Shown here piece after piece: positions 27,905 to 36,808 of a stretch of 64,000 bases of DNA. Each line of letters begins with the position of its first letter. The stretch's first letter is position 1. The translations under genes and the position numbers were made by a program. The notes beneath the pieces are model-generated. The model was not told the DNA's origin. It was given only the letters and a program-made list of their open reading frames with translations, and ran no database searches. Origin of the DNA: Methylotetracoccus oryzae (GTDB lineage Bacteria; Pseudomonadota; Gammaproteobacteria; Methylococcales; Methylococcaceae); contig NZ_SRSH01000005.1 in NCBI RefSeq assembly GCF_006175985.1, positions 171,969-235,968 on the forward strand, given 5' to 3'.

Positions 27905-29229
27905 TGCACCGTACCTCCGCACGGGACGATTACCCGCAGAACAACGCCTCGACCCGGGTGGGTCCGTAGCTCGAATTGCCCTCCCAGACTGGCCACCCGC
28001 TCCCGAATCCCCAACAGACCGAAGCCACGGCGGGGCTGGGCCGGCTCGAAACCCCGACCGTCGTCCGCCACCTCCAGCAACACCTGATCCATGCCGTCAC
28101 CGCCGCGCAGCAGTCGCAGCCCGATGTCGGCGCGGTGCGCACCGGCGTGCTTGACGATATTCGTCAGACCCTCCTGAACGATGCGGAACAGGTGAATGCG
28201 CGCCTCGCCGGCGCATTCGTCGACACCGGCCTCGCAATCGAAGGCCAGACTCAGCTCGGGATGTCGCTGCCGCCAGGTCTCGACGAGATCCTCGAGCGAT
28301 ACACTCAGCCCGAGTTCATCGAGTACGGTCGGGCGCAGCCGGCGCATCATGCCGCGAACCACGCCGAACAGACGGTCGCAAATGGTCATGATCTGCTCGA
28401 CTGCTTCCTTGTGTTGCTCTCCGGCGGCTCGCAGCGTCGCTGCCATGACCTTGATCGCCGTCACCGACTGTCCGAGTTCGTCGTGCAGTTCCTGAGCAAG
28501 GAAGCGCCGCTCCTCTTCCTGGATTCGCAGCGACTGCTGCGTCAGGGCACGATTTTCCTCCCGGGCATGTTCCAGCGTCGCCGCCATGTGATTGAAGGCC
28601 CGCGAAATGAGGGCGAACTCGGGGAGCGGAAAATGCGGCAGGCGTTTGCCGAAATCGCCCTTGTCGATGTTTTCCAGTCCTTCCAGGATCACTCCGACCG
28701 AGCGGAACGCGCGCCCGACCGTCACGTGGACCAGCGCGTAAATCGCCACGGCAAGCACGAGCAGCAACAGCAGGAACCCCTGGGTTTCATTCCAGGCCTC
28801 GACAATCTCGTCGCCGGCGTTGGCCTCGATCCGGATCATGGCCTCGGCACCGCCTTCGACCGGCACGCGACGCTCAGCCACCCCGGCCGGCGGCGTCACG
28901 GCCCAGCCGAACCACGCTGGGACTTCCCGCGAGGTCGGGACCGGGCTGAGCGCGCCCTGATGCATTCCCCCCGGGGGCTGATCGATGTGGATACGCAGGT
29001 GACGGGTTCGGTCCAGCGACCGCAATTGCGCCAGCCAGGCCTGGTCCGGCGGGTCGGAACCGCGGCGCTCGGCGATCCCGGCTTCGATCAACTGCATCGC
29101 CAGATTGACCGTCGAGGCAACCTCTTCCGCCACGGAGCGGCGGGCATTAAGGATGGCGAATACGAATCCGAGGCCGATGATCAGCAGCATCGTCAGGCCG
29201 ATCATCAAATTCAAACGAAAGCGCAGACT
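27901..29229 (-). CDS. Membrane histidine kinase, NarX/MoxY-like (HAMP, HisKA_3, HATPase)
   Basis: About 442 residues. It begins MSLRFRLNLMIG with a membrane helix, the typical start of LapD/MoxY-type sensors. A periplasmic domain of about 120 residues, a second helix near 155-175, and a HAMP linker follow. The HisKA_3 site is LAQELHDELGQS, and the HATPase domain has NIVKHAGA, DDGRGF and GFGLLGIRERV. GTG 29229 is favoured; the longer frame to 29277 adds only an Ala/Gly/Asp-rich stretch. It overlaps the regulator gene and follows the PepSY gene on the same strand. In Paracoccus, MoxXY regulates methanol oxidation; here the same role is inferred from similarity and position. Confidence 0.85.
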   Translation of the reverse strand, partial: SLRFRLNLMIGLTMLLIIGLGFVFAILNARRSVAEEVASTVNLAMQLIEAGIAERRGSDPPDQAWLAQLRSLDRTRHLRIHIDQPPGGMHQGALSPVPTSREVPAWFGWAVTPPAGVAERRVPVEGGAEAMIRIEANAGDEIVEAWNETQGFLLLLLVLAVAIYALVHVTVGRAFRSVGVILEGLENIDKGDFGKRLPHFPLPEFALISRAFNHMAATLEHAREENRALTQQSLRIQEEERRFLAQELHDELGQSVTAIKVMAATLRAAGEQHKEAVEQIMTICDRLFGVVRGMMRRLRPTVLDELGLSVSLEDLVETWRQRHPELSLAFDCEAGVDECAGEARIHLFRIVQEGLTNIVKHAGAHRADIGLRLLRGGDGMDQVLLEVADDGRGFEPAQPRRGFGLLGIRERVASLGGQFELRTHPGRGVVLRVIVPCGGTVQ

Positions 29230-29297
29230 CACGGCAGCCCCGTCTCCATCCTTATCGCCGACGCCCGTCGCCGCCAAGGCCCATCGAACGCATCGCG

Positions 29298-29834
29298 CTA
29301 GTCACGGCCGGTCTGGTGGAACTCTTCGTGCGCATCGTCGACGATACGCCCGCTGGCGGCATCGACCTCCAGTTTCCATTCCCTACCGTCCGAGCCCCGT
29401 ATGTCGAACTCATAGGATGCTGCGCCGCTGTTCTTGATCTCGTACTCGGCTTCCACGACCTCACCGGGATACCGCTCCAGCGCGACGCGACGCGCTTCTT
29501 CGAGACCGATCCGACGGTTGGCAGCGAACAGGGGGTCATCCGGACTCGCGACTTCCCGTTCCGTCCCGACGATCTTCCCGGAATAGCCGTCGCATTCGAT
29601 TTCCCAGCGCGTACCGTCCTCGCCCGCGACTTCGAACTCGTAGATCAGACGTCGCTCGCGCCACTTGTATTCGATCTTGATTACCGGACCCGGGTGCGCG
29701 GCCGCGACCGCCGCACGGCAATCCTCGATCCGTATCCGTGTCGTAATGGCTTTGAAGTTCTCCGCCGCACCGGGCGTCACCGGCATCGCGAGTAGCGTTG
29801 CCGCGAGCGGGGCGAGCGAGGTTCGATGAGTCAT
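29298..29834 (-). CDS. Periplasmic PepSY-domain protein (two repeats)
   Basis: A 178-residue exported protein with a signal peptide (about 1-24) and two PepSY units. Each unit has the form of a helix with A-xx-A-xx-hydrophobic, then YEFEVAGEDGTRWEIECDGYSGKIV (first) or YEFDIRGSDGREWKLEVDAASGRIV (second). PepSY proteins are thought to modulate proteases or bind ligands outside the membrane. It is first in an operon with the kinase and response regulator, so it may act as the periplasmic sensor or inhibitor for the kinase. A paralogue lies at 42437-42955 on the far side of the mxa cluster. Confidence 0.85.
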   Translation of the reverse strand: MTHRTSLAPLAATLLAMPVTPGAAENFKAITTRIRIEDCRAAVAAAHPGPVIKIEYKWRERRLIYEFEVAGEDGTRWEIECDGYSGKIVGTEREVASPDDPLFAANRRIGLEEARRVALERYPGEVVEAEYEIKNSGAASYEFDIRGSDGREWKLEVDAASGRIVDDAHEEFHQTGRD

Positions 29835-30047
29835 GAACAGACAATGGATGGGACGAACGGGAAGTCGGCGGCGGGTGTCGCGATATGGAACTGCCGTCGA
29901 TCCCGCAGCCTAGCCCAAGGCCCGGAGAGTCACAAGCCGAGCGGTTAGCCCCGGCCCACTTTCGGGAAAACTTCCCTAGCGAGGAAACCCTGGACAATCG
30001 CGAGCATCCGGCGGAACCCACCCCTGATGCGGCGTCGGGATCTTCAT

Positions 30048-30079
30048 ACGGCGGAACCCGTCCATGGTTCCGCCCTACT
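30048..30079. repeat. REP-like palindrome at the 3' end of the RAYT gene
   Basis: GGCGGAACC and GGTTCCGCC form a 9-bp stem around CGTCCAT; the element ends CCTAC. It is the same element as the copies at 30719-30748 and 30850-30881, and it overlaps the end of the RAYT frame. A half copy (CCGGCGGAACCCA) is found at 30008-30020. Confidence 0.8.
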
Positions 30080-30674
30080 CTCCGTAGGTGTCGGAGTGTT
30101 TGTCGATGCTGGCGGTCCAGTCTGTCGGCAGCAGGCCCAACCGGAGATAGCGGTGAAACGATGAATACGGCCAATCGCCCACCCGATCAACGTAACCGTG
30201 TTTGACCGGATTCCAATGCACGTAGTCGACATGGCGGGCATAGTCGCGATCATCACGAATCAGATGTTCCCAAAAGCGCCGATGCCAGATCCCGCGCTCG
30301 CCCTTGGCCTGACGCACCGCTGAGCGCCCTTCCGTGCGCGGCAGACCGCGCACGAAGCGGATCTTGATCGCCTTCCAACGATTCGAGAAATCGTCGTCGC
30401 CTGGCGGCAAGGTCCAGACGCAATGCAGATGATCGGGCATGACCACTCACGCATCGATATGGAACGGCCGCTCCTCCCGGGTGCGCCGCACCGCTTCGCG
30501 CAACCGGTCGACGTGCCGCACCAAGATATCCCGACGGCGCTCCAGCAGGTTCACCGTAAAAAAATAGGTCCCGCCCGGTACCCGATGACGCCGATAATCC
30601 GGCATCCGCTCTCCCCGCTTCCACGCCTCATCGTAGGGCGGATGCCCGCAGGGCGATCCGCCAGAACCCAACAC
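30075..30674 (-). pseudogene. REP-associated tyrosine transposase (RAYT), interrupted by a stop codon
   Basis: A Y1/HUH transposase of the RAYT type. The N-terminal half (30447-30674) starts MPDYRRHRVPGGTYFFTVNLLER, and the frame then meets TGA at 30449-30447 inside the HIDA-x-VVMPDHLHCVW motif, where the family has Trp; TGG to TGA is the simplest cause. Past the stop the same frame continues with the HUH motif DHLHC, GIWHRRFWEHLIRD and the tyrosine motif YVHWNPVKHGYV to a normal end. With the stop read through it would be about 199 residues. The surrounding REP palindromes are its expected substrates. It is probably inactive now. Confidence 0.85.
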
Positions 30675-30962
30675 GCTACGTCAAACACACAGTGTAGGGT
30701 AAGGCATCGCCATCATCCGGCGGAACCCGTCCACGGTTCCGCCCTACGGCCGTTGCACGCCTGATCGTAGGCGGATGCCCGCAGGGCGATCCGCCAGAAC
30801 CCAACACGCTACGTCAAGGACACAGTGTAGGGCGAGGCATCGCCATCATCCGGCGGAACCCATCCATGGTTCCGCCCTACGGCCGTTGCACGCCTCATCG
30901 TAGGACGGATGCCCGCAGGGCGATCCGCCAGGTAGAACCCATCCATGGTTCCACCCTACGGC
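30633..30962. repeat. Cluster of alternating REP palindromes (BIME-like), period about 132 bp
   Basis: Two palindromes alternate. Type A (GGCGGAT..GCCCGCAGGGCG..ATCCGCC) is found at 30633-30662, 30768-30795 and 30900-30929. Type B (CGGCGGAACC..GGTTCCGCCCTACGG) is found at 30719-30748, 30850-30881 and, degenerate, 30933-30962. The spacer between A and B (CAGAACCCAACACGCTACGTCAA...) is also repeated, giving a tandem unit of about 132 bp present twice. It sits between the RAYT remnant and the promoter region of mxaF. Confidence 0.88.
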
Positions 30963-31172
30963 TATTCCGACCGACGGCCATGATGGGTGGAGCACCGCCG
31001 GCACATGGTATGCGCGGCCGGGCCGGATTTTTTCCCGCCCCCAATCAGGCCGAATTCCGTAGGTCGCCGCGTGCCCTCGGCCGCAGAATTCACCGCCGAA
31101 ACGACGAGATCTCATGCCCGCCCCGACCGTGGGTTGGCATGACAAGACCAACGACCTGGAGGAGCAGTTCAC
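30963..31172 (+). promoter_or_regulatory. Upstream region of mxaF
   Basis: This 210-base stretch must carry the promoter for the mxa structural genes, unless the REP cluster also contributes. I could not recognise a convincing promoter box. The ribosome site for mxaF is strong (GGAGGAG at 31159-31165, 7 bases before ATG 31173), as expected for one of the most abundant proteins of a methylotroph. Confidence 0.4.
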
Positions 31173-32966
31173 ATGCATGTACGAAAAGTGGCCCTCAGCC
31201 TGCTAGCCGGCGGAATAGCCGCGGCAATGGCCCCGGCGCAGGCCAATCCGGACCTCATCCGGATGTCCGAAAGCGACGAGAACTGGGTCATGCAGACCAA
31301 GGACTACAGTGCCACGCACTTCTCGAAGATGACCCAGATCAACGCGTCCAACGTGAAGGATCTGAAAGTCGCCTGGACCTTCTCCACCGGCACGCTGCAC
31401 GGTCACGAAGGCGGCCCGCTGGTCGCGGACGGCATCATGTATGTCCACACGCCATTCCCGAACAACATCTATGCGCTGGATCTCAACGAGCCCGGCAAGA
31501 TCCTGTGGCAGTACAAGCCCAAGCAGAACCCCGCGGCCCGCGCGGTCGCCTGCTGCGACGTGGTCAACCGCGGCCTGGCCTATGTGCCATCCGGCGATCA
31601 CGGCCCGGCGAAGATCTTTCTGAACCAGTTGGACGGGCATGTCGTCGCACTGAATGCGAAGACCGGCGAGGAAATCTGGAAGATGGAGAACTCCGACATC
31701 ACGGTCGGCTCCACGCTGACCATCGCGCCTTTCGTCGTCAAGGACAAGGTGCTGGTCGGCACCTCGGGCGCCGAGTTGGGCGTGCGCGGTTACGTCACCG
31801 CCTACAACCTGAAGGACGGTGCCATGGCGTGGCGTGCCTACGCGACCGGCCCGGACGAGGAGATGCTACTCGACAAGGACTTCAACAAGGCCAATCCGCA
31901 CTACGGCCAGTTCGGCCTGGGCCTGTCGACCTGGGAAGGCGATGCCTGGAAGATCGGCGGCGGCACCAACTGGGGCTGGTATGCCTATGACCCCAAGCTC
32001 GACATGATCTATTACGGCTCGGGGAATCCAGCGCCGTGGAACGAGACCATGCGTCCCGGCGACAACAAATGGACGATGACCATCTGGGGCCGTGACGTCG
32101 CGACGGGCAAGGCCAAGTTCGGCTACCAGAAGACTCCGCATGACGAATGGGACTACGCCGGCGTCAACTACATGGGGCTGTCGGAACAGGAAGTCGACGG
32201 CAAGATGCAGCCGCTGCTGACCCACCCGGACCGCAACGGCATCGTCTACACCTTGAATCGTGAGACGGGCGCGCTGGTCAACGCCTTCAAGATCGACGAC
32301 ACCGTCAACTGGGTCAAGAAGGTCGACCTGAAGACCGGTGTGCCGGTACGCGATCCGGAATACGGCACGCGGATGGACCACGAGGCCAAGGGCATCTGCC
32401 CGTCCGCCATGGGCTATCACAACCAGGGCCTCGAAGCGTATGACCCCAACAAGAAGCTGTTCTACATGGGCGTCAACCACATCTGCATGGACTGGGAACC
32501 GTTCATGCTGCCCTACCGGGCGGGCCAGTTCTTCGTCGGCGCGACGCTGAACATGTACCCGGGCCCGAAGGGCACGCTGGGCCAGGTCAAGGCAATGAAC
32601 TCGGTGACCGGCAAGATGGAATGGGAGATCCCCGAGAAGTTCGCGGTCTGGGGCGGCACGCTGGCCACCGCGGGTGATCTGGTCTTCTACGGCACGCTCG
32701 ACGGCTACATCAAGGCGCTGGATTCCCGCAGCGGCAAGGAACTGTGGAAGTTCAAACTGCCGTCCGGGGTCATCGGCCACCCGATCACCTTCGGCCACAA
32801 GGGCAAGCAGTACCTCGCGATCTATTCGGGCGTCGGCGGCTGGCCGGGTGTCGGCCTGGTGTTCGACCTGAAGGATCCGACCGCGGGCCTCGGCGCAGTG
32901 GGCGCGTTCAAGGAACTGGCGCACTACACGCAGATGGGCGGCTCGGTCTTCGTGTTCTCGCTGTAA
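31173..32966 (+). CDS. mxaF: Methanol dehydrogenase large subunit (PQQ, calcium type)
   Basis: A 597-residue quinoprotein that oxidises methanol to formaldehyde in the periplasm. The signal peptide is 24 residues (ending AQA). Key residues fall at the canonical mature positions: the vicinal Cys103-Cys104 disulphide (ACCDV), Glu177 and Asn261 as calcium ligands, and catalytic Asp303 in DEWDYAG. The residue two after the catalytic Asp is Ala, not Asp, which marks the calcium enzyme MxaF and excludes the lanthanide enzyme XoxF. Eight-bladed propeller repeats with Trp docking motifs run through the chain. It partners with MxaI as a2b2 and passes electrons to MxaG. Confidence 0.98.
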   Translation: MHVRKVALSLLAGGIAAAMAPAQANPDLIRMSESDENWVMQTKDYSATHFSKMTQINASNVKDLKVAWTFSTGTLHGHEGGPLVADGIMYVHTPFPNNIYALDLNEPGKILWQYKPKQNPAARAVACCDVVNRGLAYVPSGDHGPAKIFLNQLDGHVVALNAKTGEEIWKMENSDITVGSTLTIAPFVVKDKVLVGTSGAELGVRGYVTAYNLKDGAMAWRAYATGPDEEMLLDKDFNKANPHYGQFGLGLSTWEGDAWKIGGGTNWGWYAYDPKLDMIYYGSGNPAPWNETMRPGDNKWTMTIWGRDVATGKAKFGYQKTPHDEWDYAGVNYMGLSEQEVDGKMQPLLTHPDRNGIVYTLNRETGALVNAFKIDDTVNWVKKVDLKTGVPVRDPEYGTRMDHEAKGICPSAMGYHNQGLEAYDPNKKLFYMGVNHICMDWEPFMLPYRAGQFFVGATLNMYPGPKGTLGQVKAMNSVTGKMEWEIPEKFAVWGGTLATAGDLVFYGTLDGYIKALDSRSGKELWKFKLPSGVIGHPITFGHKGKQYLAIYSGVGGWPGVGLVFDLKDPTAGLGAVGAFKELAHYTQMGGSVFVFSL

Positions 32967-33105
32967 ACGGATCGATATAGCTGCCGCGACGCCGCGTGCC
33001 GGCGCGTGGCAGCTCTTCCCCGCCATGGACGCCGTCCGTTGCCGGCCGGCGCACCGGCGAGCCGCGCAGCGTAATCCCTAACCCCCACAGGAGATCTCCA
33101 CTTCC

Positions 33106-34020
33106 ATGCGTTCCGCACGCCTCATGTGTTTGAGTGGCGTCCTGGCGTTGTTCGGCGCCAGTGCCGCCGACGCCGCGCAGCCGCTCAAGGTCTGCGCCGC
33201 CGAGAACGACCTGCCCTATTCCAATCAGGCTGGCCAGGGCTTCGAGAACAAGCTGGCCGAACTGATCGGCAAGGAACTGGGACGGCCCGTCGAGTACGTC
33301 TGGTGGACCGATCCGCGTTACTTCGTGCGCGATCAACTCGAACGCGGACTTTGCGACGTCGTCATGGGCGTCGATACCGGGGATCCGCGCATGCTGACCA
33401 GCAAGCCGTATTACCGCTCCGGATACGTGTTCGTGTACCGCAAGGACAAGATCGCGTCCGTAAAGGACTGGAACAGCGAGGCCTTGAAGAAGGCCGGGCA
33501 CATCGCCTTCATGCCGGATACCCCGGCCGAAACGATGATCCGGTCGATCGGCCGCTACAACGACCAGTTCCACTACCAGCAGTCCCTGGTGGGCTTCAAA
33601 TCGCGGCGGAATCAGTACGTTCGCTACGACCCGGAGAAGCTGGTGCAGGAAGTTGCCAGCGGGAATGCCGAAATCGCCGTGCTGTGGGGCCCGCAGGCTG
33701 GCCGCTATGTGCGCGCAGCCGACAAGCCCCTGGCGTTGACCGTCATTCCCGACCACCAGCAACGGTCCGACGGGCTGAAGATTCCGCACCATTATTCGAC
33801 GTCGATCGGTGTACGCAACGGCGAGCAAGCCCTGCTGAACGATATCAATCGTGTCTTGGCGAAGCAGCAATCGAAGATCGCCGCGGTCCTCAAGGCCGAG
33901 GGGATTCCGTTGCTCGCGCTGGATGGCGAGACGCAGCCGACGGCCAAAGCCGTGGCACCGACCGCTGCCTCGCAGCCCGCAGCTTCTGTCACAAAAACGA
34001 CTACGAAAGACAAATCCTAA
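33106..34020 (+). CDS. mxaJ: MxaJ, periplasmic solute-binding-like protein for methanol dehydrogenase
   Basis: A 304-residue protein with a signal peptide (1-23) and a bacterial extracellular solute-binding (family 3) fold: LKVCAAENDLPYSN, then VMGVDTGDPRMLTSKPYYRSGYVFV. It is always found between mxaF and mxaG and is needed to make active methanol dehydrogenase, probably as a periplasmic assembly factor. The C-terminal tail (about 285-304) is a Thr/Ala/Lys-rich, low-complexity extension. The gene follows mxaF by 139 bases, a gap that contains a GC-rich imperfect hairpin (32981-33014). Confidence 0.95.
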   Translation: MRSARLMCLSGVLALFGASAADAAQPLKVCAAENDLPYSNQAGQGFENKLAELIGKELGRPVEYVWWTDPRYFVRDQLERGLCDVVMGVDTGDPRMLTSKPYYRSGYVFVYRKDKIASVKDWNSEALKKAGHIAFMPDTPAETMIRSIGRYNDQFHYQQSLVGFKSRRNQYVRYDPEKLVQEVASGNAEIAVLWGPQAGRYVRAADKPLALTVIPDHQQRSDGLKIPHHYSTSIGVRNGEQALLNDINRVLAKQQSKIAAVLKAEGIPLLALDGETQPTAKAVAPTAASQPAASVTKTTTKDKS

Positions 34021-34033
34021 GGAAAACCACCCC

Positions 34034-34510
34034 ATGGCATCGATGAGATTCAAGCTCCCAGCGCTGGCTCTGCTCGGCCTGTGCCTCAGCGGCACGGCCA
34101 CCGCGGAGATTACTTTCCGCCACGCGATCACCGGCGAAACCCTCGACTTTTCGTTCGGCAAGAAAGGCGGCGACACGGACGCCTTCAAGAAATTCAAGGA
34201 GACCGGCAAGAACCCGTACAACGGGGACGCCGCCGCCATCGAGAAGGGCCACAGTCTGTACCTGACGGCCTGCTCCGGCTGCCATGGGCACAACGCCGAA
34301 GGCAAGCTCGGCCCGGGTCTGGCCGATGATTACTGGACCTACCCGCGTAACTCCATGGACGTGGGTCTGTTCGAGACGCTCTGGGGCGGGGCGCAAGGCA
34401 TGATGGGTCCCCAGAACACCAACCTGAACGCCGACGAGATGCTGCAAGTCATGGCCTGGCTGCGCAGTGTCTACACCGGCGACCCGAAGAAGGCCGACTG
34501 GCTGAAGTGA
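34034..34510 (+). CDS. mxaG: Cytochrome cL, electron acceptor of methanol dehydrogenase
   Basis: A 158-residue cytochrome with a signal peptide (about 1-24), one heme site CSGCH, and MMGPQNTNL further on as the likely source of the axial Met. It receives electrons from the PQQ of MxaF and passes them to cytochrome cH. Its GFADDYW-like segment (GLADDYWTYPRNSMD) is typical of cytochrome cL. It starts 13 bases after mxaJ. Length is close to the family norm. Confidence 0.96.
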   Translation: MASMRFKLPALALLGLCLSGTATAEITFRHAITGETLDFSFGKKGGDTDAFKKFKETGKNPYNGDAAAIEKGHSLYLTACSGCHGHNAEGKLGPGLADDYWTYPRNSMDVGLFETLWGGAQGMMGPQNTNLNADEMLQVMAWLRSVYTGDPKKADWLK

Positions 34511-34545
34511 GATCACTGCGATCCCAACCTAAGGAGGAGTACACG

Positions 34546-34827
34546 ATGAAAATGCACACATTGCCGGCAGCCATGATGTTGGTGTTCGCCGCGGGCACCG
34601 CCAATGCCTATGACGGCACCAACTGCAAATACCCCGGTAACTGCTGGGAGCCGAAACCCGGCTACCCCGACAAGGTGGCGGGCAGCAAATACGACCCCCA
34701 GCACGATCCTGCCGAGCTGAACAAACAGCAAGAGTCGATGCGCGCCATGGAGGCCCGCAACCGCAAGCGCGTCGAGCACCTCGCGACGACCGGCAAGTTT
34801 GTCTACAACGTCGACGACCTCAAGTGA
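34546..34827 (+). CDS. mxaI: Methanol dehydrogenase small subunit
   Basis: A 93-residue precursor; after a 21-residue signal peptide (ending ANA) the mature chain is 72 residues, the usual size. It starts YDGTNCKYPGNCWEPKPGYP with the conserved Cys pair, then a long lysine/arginine-rich helix (NKQQESMRAMEARNRKRVEHL) that lies along MxaF. AAGGAGG is 9 bases upstream of the ATG, an excellent ribosome site. The beta subunit occurs only with MxaF-type enzymes, in line with the calcium-type active site. Confidence 0.97.
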   Translation: MKMHTLPAAMMLVFAAGTANAYDGTNCKYPGNCWEPKPGYPDKVAGSKYDPQHDPAELNKQQESMRAMEARNRKRVEHLATTGKFVYNVDDLK

Positions 34828-34856
34828 TCGGGTAACGACACCCCTTCCTGACTTTT

Positions 34857-34880
34857 GGGGGGGCTCGCCCCCCTTCTTTT
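34857..34880 (+). terminator. Rho-independent terminator between mxaI and mxaR
   Basis: GGGGGG (34858-34863) pairs with CCCCCC (34868-34873) around CTCG, followed by TTCTTTT. It lies 31 bases after mxaI and 58 bases before mxaR. It would end most transcripts after mxaFJGI and leave the maturation genes at a lower level, a common way to set subunit stoichiometry. Partial read-through is inferred, as no separate promoter for mxaR is visible. Confidence 0.85.
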
Positions 34881-34937
34881 GCGTTCCTGACCGGTCGCCG
34901 CGGCAACGCGGCACGCTTTATCTGCCCCAGTCGTTCT

Positions 34938-35957
34938 ATGACCAAACCCCATACGCTCGCCGACTGGCGGGCCCCGGCCCTGCTGCTGGAAGCGCATCTG
35001 AATCAGGTCATCCTCGGTCAACCGCAGGCCATACGGCTGTTGTTGATCGCCGTCTTCGCGCGCGGCCACGCCCTGCTCGAAGGGAATGTCGGTATCGGCA
35101 AGACGACCTTGCTGCGGGCCATGGCCCGTGGCCTGGGTGGTGAGTGCGGCCGGATCGAAGGCACCGTCGATCTGATGCCCACGGACCTGGTCTATCACAC
35201 CTATCTCGATGCGAGCGGCAAGCCCGGCGTGGATCCGGGTCCCCTGCTGCGTCACGGCGAACAGCTCTCGACATTTTTCTTTAACGAGATCAACCGCGCC
35301 CGCCCGCAGGTTCACTCGCTGCTGCTACGCGTCATGGCTGAACAGAGCGTCAGTGCCTTCAACCGGGAGTTCTATTTCCCGCATCTGCTCGTATTCGCCG
35401 ACCGTAACCGCGTCGAGAAGGAGGAAACCTTCGAACTCCCGGCCGCGGCTCGCGACCGCTTCACGATGGAGATCGCCCTCGACTACCCCCGCGATTCGGG
35501 GGATCTGCAGGCCGTAATGTTCGAGCCGCGCTTCCATGACACCTCCGAACTGATCCGTGCGGTCCCGGAGGGTCTCATCGATTTCAAACGTCTGAATAGC
35601 CTCGCCGCGGAAGTCCAGGAGTCGATCCACGCCAGCGAGCGGCTGCGCCTGTACGCGGTCGACCTGTGGCGGGCGACTCATCACCCGGGTGATTTCGGCA
35701 TTCAGTTGCGCGATGCCGAGGGCATCGGCGCCATTCAGGCCGGGGCCAGTCCGCGTGGCATGAGCCTGCTGGTGCGCGCCGCCCGGGTACACGCCTGGCT
35801 GCAGGCCCGGGAAGCGGTGCTGCCTGAGGACGTCCAGGCCGTGTTCCACCCGGTGATCGCGCACCGGTTGGTGCTGGACCCCGTCTACGAATTCCATCGT
35901 TCGGAACTCGTGCCGGAACTGATCTGCAAGATCCTGAATGCCGTTGCCGCACCATGA
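34938..35957 (+). CDS. mxaR: MoxR-type AAA+ ATPase for methanol dehydrogenase maturation
   Basis: A 339-residue MoxR-family AAA+ ATPase, cytoplasmic. Walker A is GNVGIGKTT (49-57) and Walker B FFFNEINRA, followed by the C-terminal lid helices. MoxR ATPases work with VWA-domain proteins (here MxaC and MxaL) to insert metal or assemble complexes; in the mxa cluster the result is calcium insertion into MxaF. The stop overlaps the start of mxaS by four bases. Confidence 0.95.
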   Translation: MTKPHTLADWRAPALLLEAHLNQVILGQPQAIRLLLIAVFARGHALLEGNVGIGKTTLLRAMARGLGGECGRIEGTVDLMPTDLVYHTYLDASGKPGVDPGPLLRHGEQLSTFFFNEINRARPQVHSLLLRVMAEQSVSAFNREFYFPHLLVFADRNRVEKEETFELPAAARDRFTMEIALDYPRDSGDLQAVMFEPRFHDTSELIRAVPEGLIDFKRLNSLAAEVQESIHASERLRLYAVDLWRATHHPGDFGIQLRDAEGIGAIQAGASPRGMSLLVRAARVHAWLQAREAVLPEDVQAVFHPVIAHRLVLDPVYEFHRSELVPELICKILNAVAAP

Positions 35958-36808
35958 TGTACATGGCGGAGATCGACTATCGGTTACGCGGACGCGCCCG
36001 CGGCGTGCGGGCTGGCAGTCATCCCGGGCGTGCGAGCGGCGACGGGCAGCAGTTTTTCGATCTGGCGCCGTTTCTGAGCAAACCGGATGCCAGCCACCTC
36101 GACCTCCGGCACAGCCTGAACGACCCGCTCGGTGCCTTGTGGGTGCGGCGCCAGCAGCAACTGGTGACCATTCCGGTCTGGCTGATCGCCGACCTGTCGG
36201 CGTCCATGGACTACCCGGGCGTGTACTCGAAGATGGATACGCTCGCCGATTTCGTAGTGGCCCTGTCCCAGTCCGCCTGCCGGGTCGGTGACCGCTTCGG
36301 CTTTCTGGGCTGCGACGAGTCGCCGCGCCTCGAATGGCGGCTGCCGCCGACGCGCCAGCCGACGGCAGCCCAGCGCCTTGCCGCCCGACTGCGGCAGTTT
36401 CACCCGCGCGGCAGTCATGCGCGGGGTCTACTGCGGGCGGCCCGGCTGTTGAGTTCCACCCGGGCCCTCGTTTTCCTGATCTCCGATTTCCATTTGCCCC
36501 TGCCCGTCATTCGGGAACTCATGCTCACGCTGCACCGGCACGAGGTCGTGCCGGTCGTATTGTGGGATCCCGCCGAGTCGGGGCGGGTTGCGCGGGGCAA
36601 CGGGCCGGCACGGTTCACCGACCTCGAGACCGGACATGAACGCGCGCTATGGCTGCGCGCGGACCTCCGGGAGCGACTGTTGAACGCCTTCAACGAGCGA
36701 CGGCAGCGGCTCCGTGAAACCCTGCGCTCACAGGGACGGGACCCCTTGTTCCTCGAAGGTTCCTTCGACGCGGCCGCCGTCAACCAGTATTTCCGCGCGG
36801 TGCGCTGA
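35954..36808 (+). CDS. mxaS: MxaS, DUF58-family protein
   Basis: A 284-residue DUF58 protein with a VWA-like core: LIADLSASMDYPG (near 78-90) carries a D-x-S-x-S metal site, and LVFLISDFH follows. DUF58 proteins accompany MoxR ATPases in many genomes. MxaS is part of the set that activates methanol dehydrogenase. Overlaps both neighbours (ATGA with mxaR, one base with mxaA), which indicates tight translational coupling. No signal peptide is seen. Confidence 0.93.
   Translation: MMYMAEIDYRLRGRARGVRAGSHPGRASGDGQQFFDLAPFLSKPDASHLDLRHSLNDPLGALWVRRQQQLVTIPVWLIADLSASMDYPGVYSKMDTLADFVVALSQSACRVGDRFGFLGCDESPRLEWRLPPTRQPTAAQRLAARLRQFHPRGSHARGLLRAARLLSSTRALVFLISDFHLPLPVIRELMLTLHRHEVVPVVLWDPAESGRVARGNGPARFTDLETGHERALWLRADLRERLLNAFNERRQRLRETLRSQGRDPLFLEGSFDAAAVNQYFRAVR

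Noticed and set aside
30447..30449. Recoding (for example selenocysteine) at the TGA inside the RAYT gene
   Set aside because: The family has Trp at this place, so TGG to TGA is the simplest explanation; no SECIS-like element was recognised.
31173..32966. Lanthanide-dependent XoxF as identity of the methanol dehydrogenase
   Set aside because: The residue two after catalytic Asp303 (mature numbering) is Ala, not the Asp that binds lanthanide, and an mxaI gene is present.
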